Shown here: positions 1 to 5,643 of the stretch, in pieces
Position numbering within the stretch: the first letter of the stretch is position 1
Layout of the letters: each line of letters begins with the position of its first letter
Assembly: GCA_002352375.1 (NCBI GenBank)
Contig: DEIH01000015.1
Location: 4,788-10,430 of the forward strand
From: Spirochaeta sp. UBA2779
GTDB taxonomy: Bacteria; Spirochaetota; Spirochaetia; DSM-2461
Reading direction: 5' to 3'
DNA length: 5,643 nt
Translations under genes and position numbers: made by a program
Notes under the pieces: generated by a model
The model's database searches: none
What the model was told of the DNA's origin: nothing
What the model saw: only the letters and a program-made list of their open reading frames with translations

Positions 1-297
1 GAGCGTGTTCAGTAATTTCAGCTTCCAGAGTAAAAGTAAGAGAAGCCCTCTCTTCAAATATTTTTTATCATAAACAAGAATATCCAGAGGTTTATGAAGT
101 ATGGGAAAAATCTTTTTATGGATATTTCTACCAATATCCAGAAGCCTTTCCCCGGGGTTTTCGATTATTACACATATATCAATATCGCTGGATTCAGTTG
201 CATTATGCCTGGCATGAGATCCGAAAAGAAGCACTTTAGAATGATCATAGCGATTCCTGATAACATCTGCTGCTTGTTTCAGGCTTCTATTCTCCAT
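1..297 (-). CDS. MNT-type (minimal) nucleotidyltransferase, partial, with apparent frameshift
   Basis: This is the N-terminal part of a small DNA polymerase beta-like nucleotidyltransferase, running off the left edge. Translated from the ATG at 297-295, it shows a short helix, then LLFGSHAR (residues 23-30) with the Gly-Ser of the family, SDID with the two metal-binding aspartates D38 and D40, and a third acidic strand PLDILVYD with D72. The start is supported by a GGAG 8 bases upstream and by family-like spacing to the GS motif; an in-frame ATG at 342-340 has no visible ribosome site. After residue 79 the open frame turns into an implausible leucine-rich run. The neighbouring frame instead gives FEERASLTFTLEAEITEHA, which resembles the usual end of the domain (F-E-R, then an aromatic and an I..E/H-rich helix). 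A single A missing from the run at 61-66 would explain this. Relatives are often MNT-HEPN toxin-antitoxin antitoxins; no partner is visible here. GC is about 37% by hand count, below its neighbours. Domain call confident; biological role inferred. Confidence 0.75.
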   Translation of the reverse strand, partial: MENRSLKQAADVIRNRYDHSKVLLFGSHARHNATESSDIDICVIIENPGERLLDIGRNIHKKIFPILHKPLDILVYDKKYLKRGLLLLLLWKLKLLNTL

Positions 298-459
298 ACC
301 GATTGCTCCAAGAACACATTCACATTGGGATTTTTCAAGCATAACTATGATAAACCAAATTAGAGTATCAAACTTGAAAAGTGGAAGCCGGCAAAGACTC
401 CGCTATAGGTGAGCCGTTCATTTCTTTTATTCAGAAAACATTTTTCCAGTCTTCCATCA

Positions 460-1929
460 TCAGCCCTTGTAGCTCTTCAGCAATTCCCGGAAAAAAGTTC
501 TCACCCGGCCTACCGAAGGAATATGCATCCTCTCATCCGGTGAATGGGGCTGCAGTATAGTCGGTCCGAAGGATATCATATCAAGCCCGGGAAATCGTGA
601 CCCGATGGCCCCGCATTCCAGTCCGGCATGTGTTACTTCCACTTCCGGCTCTTCCCCGAAAAGCTGTTTCCAGATCCGTTTACCCCTATCAAGAACATCA
701 GAAGAACTCTTCGGCTCCCAGGGGGGGTAATGATTCCCTGTTTCATAGCTTCCGCCGTAGAGCCTGGTCAGGGCAAACATAGTTTCAGAGAAATCAGCCC
801 CCCGGCTCATCACCGCACTGCGCCGGTTGGTGAGAACCTTCACCTGTGTCCCCTCTGTTCTCAGGACAGCAAAGTTCATGCTTGTATCCACCACCCCTTC
901 CAGCTCCATGGACATGGCCTTCACTCCATGGGGAATCAAGCGCAGAGCATCAATAAGTCTCCCGGCATCCAAGGGGGCAAATAAACCGGCTTCCGATACC
1001 TTGGCTGAGCCGATAGAATTCACCGTTTCCAACCCTGCGGTAAAATTCTTCTCAACTACCTCAATTTCAAGCTTCACCACCGAGGTAAAATCCATCAAGG
1101 CCTTCTCAAGATTACCTATTTTTTCTGAGGGGACCGCAACTACAGCGTGAGCCTCCCGGGGAATGGCATTATGTGCTGTGCCGCCTTCCAGTTTTCCAAT
1201 TCGGAGTTCCGGAACTGCGTCCGACAGCTCCCGAAGGGCCCTTACAAGAAGAACATTGGCGTTGGCCTTCCCCACATGAATCTCTACGCCTGAATGACCT
1301 CCCTCAAGTCCCGATATTACCAGCCGGCGAAATTCGTATCCTTCAGGAACAGCCTCATACGCCACTGGGAGATACAGATTTGTATCCATTCCTCCGGCGC
1401 AGCCGATGGTAAAAACCCCTTCCTCTTCGGAGTCCAGATTCATCAGAACCGATCCCTTCAGAAAACCAGGTTGAAGGTTCTGAGCTCCTACAAGACCTGT
1501 TTCCTCATCCGAGGTTATCAGAAGTTCCAGTGGAGGATATTCAGCATCAGGGTCGGTAACAAGGTCGAAGAACAAGGCCAGAGCAATCGCATTATCCGCA
1601 CCCAGGCTGGTACCCTTTGCCCTGAGCCAGTCGCCATCCCGCCAGGAAATAACAGGATCTTTCTGGAAATCGTGTTCCACATCCGGCCGTTTCTCACACA
1701 CCATATCCATATGTCCCTGAAGCACGATTACAGCCGCATTTTCATAGCCCGGAGTTCCCGGAACCTTTATCAGAACGTTCAGCGCCTTATCAGTTTCAAC
1801 TTTAAAACCACGGCTGCGGCCCCAGTCCATCAACCAGGGATGAATCAGTTCCAGATGACCGGACTGCCGGGGAATTGCATTTATTTCATCCAGTATTTCA
1901 ATTACACGATCGGTACTTTTTTCGGACAT
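460..1929 (-). CDS. pepD: Aminoacyl-histidine dipeptidase (Xaa-His dipeptidase, peptidase D, M20 family)
   Basis: This is a cytosolic zinc metallopeptidase that splits dipeptides such as carnosine-type Xaa-His and other unblocked dipeptides. It has 489 residues, close to the 485 of E. coli PepD. The family signature is intact: QGHMDMVCE with metal ligand H73 and catalytic-site D75, SLGADNAIALA with the bridging D112, SDEETG with catalytic base E142 and metal ligand E143, NLDSEEEG with D166, and near the C-terminus HAGLECG and a metal-ligand His at about 462 in QPHSPDERM. These positions match the E. coli residues with a constant offset of 7 for the N-terminal set. The lid/dimerisation domain begins around SGLEGGHSG (about 207-215). 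The ATG start shares one base with the lnt stop (TAATG), and GAGGAG lies 6 bases upstream inside the last lnt codons, so translation is probably coupled to lnt. No clear terminator follows the gene. All catalytic residues are present, so an active enzyme is expected. Confidence 0.95.
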   Translation of the reverse strand: MSEKSTDRVIEILDEINAIPRQSGHLELIHPWLMDWGRSRGFKVETDKALNVLIKVPGTPGYENAAVIVLQGHMDMVCEKRPDVEHDFQKDPVISWRDGDWLRAKGTSLGADNAIALALFFDLVTDPDAEYPPLELLITSDEETGLVGAQNLQPGFLKGSVLMNLDSEEEGVFTIGCAGGMDTNLYLPVAYEAVPEGYEFRRLVISGLEGGHSGVEIHVGKANANVLLVRALRELSDAVPELRIGKLEGGTAHNAIPREAHAVVAVPSEKIGNLEKALMDFTSVVKLEIEVVEKNFTAGLETVNSIGSAKVSEAGLFAPLDAGRLIDALRLIPHGVKAMSMELEGVVDTSMNFAVLRTEGTQVKVLTNRRSAVMSRGADFSETMFALTRLYGGSYETGNHYPPWEPKSSSDVLDRGKRIWKQLFGEEPEVEVTHAGLECGAIGSRFPGLDMISFGPTILQPHSPDERMHIPSVGRVRTFFRELLKSYKG

Positions 1930-3614
1930 TATTTTCTCCTCTTTGTTGACCTCTGCCGCCGGGAATCCTTATTCCTATGCGGTTCGGTATCAGATATCCT
2001 GCGGCGTTTCCCAAGGCGCATCAGCTGAAGCAGTGCCGCTGCCGCCAGCATGGGAATGGCCAGTATCAAAATAAACTTTTCAAACCAGTCGCCGTAGCGG
2101 GTATAGAATGTAGTTCGCCCTGTGTACACAGGAACATCGGCAATCAGGTAGCCCCGGGAAAAGATATCCAGTTTTGAAATGGTTTTCCCGTTGGGATCGA
2201 TAACACAGGTAAGCCCGGCTGTAGTGGTACGTACCATGCTGCGTCTGTTTTCCACCGCCCGGAAAATCGCCATGTTCTGATGCTGAATGGCACTTGTCGC
2301 TTCGGTACTCCAGGAATCGTTGGAGACGTTCACCATCACCTGTGCACCTTTCTGTACAAAATTTCTAGTGAGGTATCCGAAGGTATCCTCAAAGCAGATG
2401 AGAGGGCTCACAACCGGTCCACCCCATTTGTTCAAATTAAAAGTTTTATACTCTGTTCCATAGCCGTATATCGGAGTTCCCTGGGACTCGATATATGCCA
2501 TAAGCCGGGGAAATGTTTTGGCATACGGGAAATGCTCACTGAAAGGCACCAGGTGAATCTTCCGGTACTTGTCGACTATCTCATCCCTATCAAACAGCAG
2601 TACGGCGTTGTACTCCATCCGCTTCCCGGCATCCTGCACCGCATCATTATTTCCCAGGATAACGGGAATATCCTGTTTTTTCAGAAAATCCTTGAGCTTT
2701 AGAATCAGATCCACCCGATCCCGGTCTTTACGGTACTTCAAATGCCACTCTATAGCCGGAACAAAAGATGTTTCCGACCAGATAATGGCATCCGGTTGTT
2801 CCTCCAGAGCCAGTTCACTTTCCTCGAGCAGGTAGTCCAGAGCCGACCGCCAGGCATCAATTCCCGAAAGCCATGTGTTGACATTGTGCTGAATCAAAGC
2901 CGGACGCCATGTCTCTGTCTCTGAATAATCAACTTTGGAGGCAATACCGTATATATTGGCAGAGAGCACCATTCCAACCCATACAATAGCGGGAATCGCC
3001 CACTTCCTGCCTGGCTTCTTCCAGCCTCCGGCAGGTTTCAACCCGCTTCCGGTCCATCCAAAACCCGAATCCAGAAGGTATCCGCCTATAAGAAATGAGG
3101 GATAGGCCACGAGTAAGCTCACCCCGAGTATTCCGAAAATATCTGCAATAGCAATCAGAGAGCGCCAGCCGTATTGACTGTAGCCGATAACACCGTATGC
3201 ATAGCCGATAAAGCCCTTGGTCCGAATCACTTCGAAGGCAAGCCAGATTAAAAGCTGGGCCAGCCAGCCGAAGTTACCAAAGGCCCTATCTGCCAGAGAG
3301 AGCAGGAGAAACACCATGAAAAACCAGCCGGCATAAATGGCCGGAACCAGGACAAAACTTACCGGGTTGAAAGTGGCCAGCCAGTAGTTGAACAAGGCGT
3401 ACGTGGCGTAACCGTAAAAGGCCCCCCAGATAGGGCTGGACCACCATGAAACTCGACGAATGAGTATAACAATGGGGATAAGGCTAATCCACGCAAAAGG
3501 GGCAAATCCCCAGTCAGCGATAAAATTAGGGAAACCCAGAGCAAAGAGCAGAGCTCCAAGTAAAATCAGACCGGCGTTAATAGCAAATTGGATTAATGGA
3601 CGTTGAGTATTCAC
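1929..3614 (-). CDS. lnt: Apolipoprotein N-acyltransferase
   Basis: Lnt is the inner-membrane enzyme that adds the third acyl chain to the N-terminal cysteine of lipoproteins after Lgt and LspA, taking it from phospholipid through a thioester on its active-site cysteine. The 561-residue protein has the expected order: several membrane segments from about residue 12 to 226, a periplasmic nitrilase-like domain (about 236-497), and one final membrane helix (about 513-533). The catalytic triad is visible as E281 (IIWSETSF), K352 (YRKIHLVPFSEHFPY) and C407 (SPLICFED). E360 corresponds to E. coli E343, with the same spacing from the lysine. It is slightly longer than the E. coli protein (512), partly through a strongly basic cytoplasmic tail (about 535-561). 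The start is taken as GTG at 3614-3612: an in-frame stop lies upstream, no other in-frame ATG or GTG occurs before it, and the next Met (residue 100) is inside the membrane domain. No good Shine-Dalgarno precedes it. It heads the lnt-pepD unit. Confidence 0.95.
   Translation of the reverse strand: MNTQRPLIQFAINAGLILLGALLFALGFPNFIADWGFAPFAWISLIPIVILIRRVSWWSSPIWGAFYGYATYALFNYWLATFNPVSFVLVPAIYAGWFFMVFLLLSLADRAFGNFGWLAQLLIWLAFEVIRTKGFIGYAYGVIGYSQYGWRSLIAIADIFGILGVSLLVAYPSFLIGGYLLDSGFGWTGSGLKPAGGWKKPGRKWAIPAIVWVGMVLSANIYGIASKVDYSETETWRPALIQHNVNTWLSGIDAWRSALDYLLEESELALEEQPDAIIWSETSFVPAIEWHLKYRKDRDRVDLILKLKDFLKKQDIPVILGNNDAVQDAGKRMEYNAVLLFDRDEIVDKYRKIHLVPFSEHFPYAKTFPRLMAYIESQGTPIYGYGTEYKTFNLNKWGGPVVSPLICFEDTFGYLTRNFVQKGAQVMVNVSNDSWSTEATSAIQHQNMAIFRAVENRRSMVRTTTAGLTCVIDPNGKTISKLDIFSRGYLIADVPVYTGRTTFYTRYGDWFEKFILILAIPMLAAAALLQLMRLGKRRRISDTEPHRNKDSRRQRSTKRRK
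1936..1941 (-). promoter_or_regulatory. Ribosome binding site of pepD inside the lnt 3' end
   Basis: GAGGAG reads 6 bases upstream of the pepD ATG on the minus strand. The same bases encode the last Arg/Lys codons of lnt, and the stop and start codons overlap as TAATG. This arrangement is typical of translational coupling and fixes the pepD start. Confidence 0.8.
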
Positions 3615-3678
3615 GGAACAGAGACTAACACAGCGCCGAAAGGGTGAGCAATCGGCTTAAAAAGGGCTTTGAAGGTGC

Positions 3679-3684
3679 ATTATC
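3679..3684 (-). promoter_or_regulatory. Candidate -10 box of the lnt-pepD promoter
   Basis: GATAAT on the minus strand matches the sigma-70 -10 consensus at five of six positions and would start transcription near 3671, leaving a leader of roughly 57 bases before the lnt GTG. No convincing -35 box is found at normal spacing (TTACTG is 19 bases away), but a run of seven T lies in that region. A perfect 10-bp palindrome sits directly upstream in the spacer. Confidence 0.4.
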
Positions 3685-3685
3685 G

Positions 3686-3695
3686 CAGAATTCTG
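3686..3695. repeat. Perfect 10-bp palindrome CAGAATTCTG in the divergent promoter region
   Basis: The palindrome lies between the lnt start and the exported-protein gene, one base upstream of the proposed lnt -10 box, where a bound dimeric regulator would block RNA polymerase. It could also occur by chance, and no second copy was noticed nearby. Confidence 0.3.
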
Positions 3696-3749
3696 AAAAA
3701 AACCAGTAACCTGAGGATATTTTTTCCCCTTTTTAGTAATACAAGGGCA

Positions 3750-3755
3750 TATAAT
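3750..3755 (+). promoter_or_regulatory. Candidate -10 box for the exported-protein gene
   Basis: TATAAT is a perfect sigma-70 -10 consensus, placing the start of transcription near 3762 and a leader of about 33 bases before the ATG at 3795. No good -35 hexamer lies 16-18 bases upstream; the region there is a T-rich and C-rich stretch. The call rests on the -10 box and its position. Confidence 0.55.
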
Positions 3756-3784
3756 AGCCATACCGGCTTTTGAGTCGGGACATC

Positions 3785-3790
3785 AGGAGG
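3785..3790 (+). promoter_or_regulatory. Strong Shine-Dalgarno of the exported-protein gene
   Basis: AGGAGG, the full consensus, lies 4 bases before the ATG at 3795. Together with the perfect -10 box and the strong terminator behind the gene, it suggests a well-expressed, separately transcribed gene. Confidence 0.75.
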
Positions 3791-3794
3791 CAAC

Positions 3795-4442
3795 ATGAAA
3801 AGGACAATCGTTCTCATCGCCGTCATAGCATTGGCGGCCGGCATGGTCTACGCTGACGGCCATGGATACTTCGGCAGCCCCGAAGGCCAATGGAATCTGG
3901 CAGGCACACGTCTATACCAGAAAGATGCAGCAGCACCCCGTGCTAAAGCCTGGATGGCTATTCCCCAGAACGGCTCAATGGTTTACGAGTTCACAGTCCG
4001 TTATGAAGGCGGCGGTGAAGATGGACATGGCGGGGTAGGAATCCACATCCTCGGCAACTCAGTTCCCAGCGGCAAATCCTGGGGTTTGGGAGACTCCTGG
4101 CTTCTCTGGTTTAACTACGATGTTAATGCGTCGGCACCCGGAGTTCCCAAAGGCTTAAGCGCACAGGTTTACAAGAGTGACAGCAACAAGAAGATGGAAG
4201 TTGTAAAATCCATTGCTCTGAATCCTTACGTCGGTTTGCTTTCAGCCAATCTCGACAAAGACATTCCTGTAAAACTCACCTTCCTTGCCGATAAAGGCCG
4301 GGTGATCATTGCTGATCCTACCGGAGCTTCAGCAGGTTGGTATGTCGACCTTCCCGGAGCCAAAGGTGATTCCGGCAATTATGTCGCTGTCCGTACCAAC
4401 AGCGTAGACGTCAGTTTCACTTCTCCAGACGTAAAAATGTAG
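3795..4442 (+). CDS. Exported protein of unknown function, possible beta-sandwich (ConA-like) fold
   Basis: I do not recognise this 215-residue protein. It starts with a clear Sec signal peptide: MKR, a hydrophobic core IVLIAVIALAAGM, and a likely signal peptidase I site after VYA (residue 20 or so). There is no lipobox cysteine, and no cysteine elsewhere, so it should be released to the periplasm or outside. The mature part (about 195 residues) is rich in Gly, aromatic and beta-prone segments: GSPEGQWNLAG (about 27-37), a Gly-rich stretch GGGEDGHGGVGIHILG (about 72-87), DSWLLWFNYD, then VKLTFLADKGRVIIAD and a closing YVAVRTNSVDVSFTSPDV. The ending resembles the last strands of LamG/concanavalin-like jelly rolls, which often bind or cleave glycans; this is inference only, and no catalytic pair is identified. 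It has its own -10 box, a consensus ribosome site and a terminator, so it is probably a single-gene transcript divergent from lnt. Confidence 0.85.
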   Translation: MKRTIVLIAVIALAAGMVYADGHGYFGSPEGQWNLAGTRLYQKDAAAPRAKAWMAIPQNGSMVYEFTVRYEGGGEDGHGGVGIHILGNSVPSGKSWGLGDSWLLWFNYDVNASAPGVPKGLSAQVYKSDSNKKMEVVKSIALNPYVGLLSANLDKDIPVKLTFLADKGRVIIADPTGASAGWYVDLPGAKGDSGNYVAVRTNSVDVSFTSPDVKM

Positions 4443-4469
4443 GGAAGTCCAATCAATTAATTTTGGGAT

Positions 4470-4497
4470 AACTCCGGCTACGGCCGGAGTTTTTTTT
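4470..4497 (+). terminator. Strong intrinsic terminator after the exported-protein gene
   Basis: AACTCCGGC and GCCGGAGTT form a perfect 9-bp stem around the tetraloop TACG closed by a C-G pair (a UNCG-type, very stable loop), followed by a run of T ending at 4497. It begins 28 bases after the stop codon of the upstream gene and only about 22 bases before the ATG of the next gene. Confidence 0.93.
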
Positions 4498-4519
4498 CAC
4501 CCAGGCAGAATGAGCAGAT

Positions 4520-5122
4520 ATGCACAACGAGAACAAACAACAGGCCCGAAAATCGGCTCAAAAAATTTTATCCTCTCTGGATAAAAATCAGCGGCAGCTG
4601 GCAGCGGACAAGGCTTCAGAAAATTTGAAGGCAAATGTCTACTGGCGGGAGGCAAGAAGCCTTTTAGCCTACCTGGCCTTCGGTTACGAACTGGATGCTG
4701 ATCCAGTTATCCAGGCGGCCATTGATGAGGTAAAGGATGTTTTCATCCCCAAAGTTTCTGGAAACCTGATGAACTTCCACCAGGTGAAGTCCCTGAAAGG
4801 ACCGTTTAAGAAAGGAGTTTTCGGGATTAGAGAGCCTCTGGAGAGCAGCCCTGAGTGGGAGTTCTTTTCCTCCCCCGGACCGGCACTGATACTGGTACCC
4901 GGTCTTGCTTTTAATAAAAACGGCGCCCGGTTGGGCCGTGGTGGAGGCTACTACGACCGTTTTATTTCCAGGATTCGACGTGAGGCAGAAGCCGCCGGGG
5001 AGCAGGCCCCGTTGTTCATTGGCTACGCCTACAAAGAACTGCTTACCGAAAGCGTTCCCACCGAAGAGTTCGACCAGATTATTAACGGGCTGGTTAGCGA
5101 TGGATATTCAGGACTGTTCTGA
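4520..5122 (+). CDS. ygfA: 5-formyltetrahydrofolate cyclo-ligase (5,10-methenyltetrahydrofolate synthetase)
   Basis: This cytosolic enzyme uses ATP to convert 5-formyltetrahydrofolate to 5,10-methenyltetrahydrofolate, returning an inhibitory storage form to one-carbon metabolism. The length of 200 residues is normal for the family. Visible signatures are the basic N-terminal helix with R10 (ATP contact in relatives), YLAFGYELD with E57, FIPKV with K78, FGIREP (101-106) and the hallmark loop LVPGLAFNKNGARLGRGGGYYDRF (about 125-148) that binds ATP phosphate and magnesium. The usual late P-x-E-x-(H)D element appears as VPTEEFDQII, with Phe in place of the common His. The ATG at 4520 is the only reasonable start: an in-frame TGA lies at 4511-4513. 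Its ribosome site is weak (GAG-like only). A strong terminator ends 22 bases before the start and no clear promoter follows it, so expression may depend on read-through or on a promoter hidden upstream. Confidence 0.95.
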   Translation: MHNENKQQARKSAQKILSSLDKNQRQLAADKASENLKANVYWREARSLLAYLAFGYELDADPVIQAAIDEVKDVFIPKVSGNLMNFHQVKSLKGPFKKGVFGIREPLESSPEWEFFSSPGPALILVPGLAFNKNGARLGRGGGYYDRFISRIRREAEAAGEQAPLFIGYAYKELLTESVPTEEFDQIINGLVSDGYSGLF

Positions 5123-5151
5123 ATCCACTTTCGAACTCTGTATCTCTGTCC

Positions 5152-5180
5152 TTGTCGTGCTCGGCCGGTAAGGGTATCTT
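5152..5180 (+). promoter_or_regulatory. Possible promoter for the gene at 5201
   Basis: TTGTCG (5152-5157) and TATCTT (5175-5180) are spaced by exactly 17 bases and each match the sigma-70 consensus at four of six positions. Transcription would begin near 5187, giving a very short leader that still carries the GGGAG ribosome site. The match is modest, and co-transcription with the upstream folate gene is equally possible. Confidence 0.3.
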
Positions 5181-5200
5181 TGACAACGGGAGTATCAATT

Positions 5201-5643
5201 ATGAGCAAAATCAAGTCTGCCCTGGAACTGGCCCTTGAACGAACCGCCAGTGTTGAAATCGATAAAGAATCTATTAAAAAAGATGAATATATCCGGAAAG
5301 GAAAATCAACTGCAGGTAAATACATCGTAAATCCGAAAGCCCTGTCCCTGGAAGATGAAATCAAAGCTCTCAAAGGGGATGAACAGAAATGGTTCAGCAA
5401 TGGGATTATAGAAACCCTGCTGGCCAATATCACCCTCCCCCGTTATGAATCCGATATAAACCGTTATCCTCCAATTGCCGATGCCCTGAAAAGCATCGGG
5501 AAGAAGAAAGGCCCGGAAGCTGAAAATCTAACATACCTGCTGAGCCAATACGAAGATCTGTTCAAACAGTATCTCCAGAACATCCTCCAGCTTGAAGAAC
5601 AGCTGAAAACCCAGTGGGAACCCCGGCTCCGGCAGAAAGAACA
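5201..5643 (+). CDS. Uncharacterised charged helical protein, 3' end outside the window
   Basis: An uninterrupted frame from ATG 5201 to the window edge gives 147 residues with no stop. GGGAG lies 8 bases upstream of the ATG. There is no signal peptide or membrane segment, so it should be cytosolic. It opens with MSKIKSALELALERTASVEIDKE, an amphipathic helix whose SALELALERT pattern I recall from an uncharacterised family found in spirochaetes (possibly DUF6657; not verified). A Lys/Glu-rich middle follows (about 21-64, including GKSTAGKYIVNP), then a compact segment around WFSNGIIETLLANITLPRYE (64-83) and, from about 105, a long helix LTYLLSQYEDLFKQYLQNILQLEEQLK with coiled-coil-like spacing. 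No catalytic motif is visible. The reading frame is well supported by codon usage and by its ribosome site; the function is unknown. It follows the folate gene on the same strand after 78 bases. Confidence 0.85.
   Translation, partial: MSKIKSALELALERTASVEIDKESIKKDEYIRKGKSTAGKYIVNPKALSLEDEIKALKGDEQKWFSNGIIETLLANITLPRYESDINRYPPIADALKSIGKKKGPEAENLTYLLSQYEDLFKQYLQNILQLEEQLKTQWEPRLRQKE

Noticed and set aside
56..66. Programmed ribosomal -1 frameshift
   Set aside because: The in-frame bases do not form a classic X XXY YYZ slippery heptamer, so deletion or sequencing error is simpler.
94..363. 89-residue plus-strand open frame at the left end
   Set aside because: It lies antisense to the nucleotidyltransferase, whose motifs are clear on the minus strand; the plus-strand product has no recognisable features or ribosome site.
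385..407. Possible terminator after pepD
   Set aside because: The GTGGA/TCCGC arms pair imperfectly in the RNA of the minus strand and the T-run is only four bases; not enough to call.
1294..2028. 244-residue plus-strand open frame
   Set aside because: It is antisense to pepD and the lnt 3' end, both of which have full catalytic motifs; its composition looks like a shadow frame.
5180..5185. Perfect TTGACA before the gene at 5201
   Set aside because: A -10 box at normal spacing would fall inside the coding start (around 5203-5208) and no TATAAT-like sequence is there.
5029..5433. 134-residue minus-strand open frame
   Set aside because: It overlaps the 3' end of the folate gene and the well-supported frame at 5201 on the other strand, and its Ser/Leu-rich product looks like an antisense artefact.
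1..5643. CRISPR array, tRNA or rRNA genes, insertion sequences
   Set aside because: No regularly spaced repeats, cloverleaf-like segments, rRNA-like sequence or transposase motifs were seen.

Overview
The window looks like chromosome from a free-living Gram-negative bacterium of about 50% GC, most likely a spirochaete. An Lnt-type lipoprotein acyltransferase implies diderm lipoprotein maturation. The last gene opens with an N-terminus (SALELALERT-like) that I associate with a protein family common in spirochaetes. The phylum is inferred from family recollection, not proven from the sequence.

Layout. Positions 1-297 (minus strand) hold the start of a small MNT-type nucleotidyltransferase gene. 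It is clearly more AT-rich than its neighbours and appears to carry a one-base deletion in a homopolymer run. Positions 460-3614 (minus strand) hold a tight two-gene unit. The first gene is lnt (apolipoprotein N-acyltransferase); its stop codon overlaps by one base the start of pepD (Xaa-His dipeptidase, M20 family). Positions 3615-3794 are a divergent promoter region. From 3795 the plus strand carries a gene for a small exported protein of unknown function, followed by a strong intrinsic terminator at 4470-4497. Next come a 5-formyltetrahydrofolate cyclo-ligase gene (4520-5122) and the first 147 codons of an uncharacterised, charged, helix-rich protein that runs off the window.

Working together. 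Most of the window is housekeeping: lipoprotein maturation, peptide turnover and folate salvage. No recognised defence system, CRISPR array, insertion sequence, tRNA or rRNA gene is visible. The points most worth a second look are the nucleotidyltransferase with its apparent frameshift, whose usual HEPN partner would lie outside the window; the exported protein with a possible jelly-roll fold; and the terminator placed just upstream of the folate gene.
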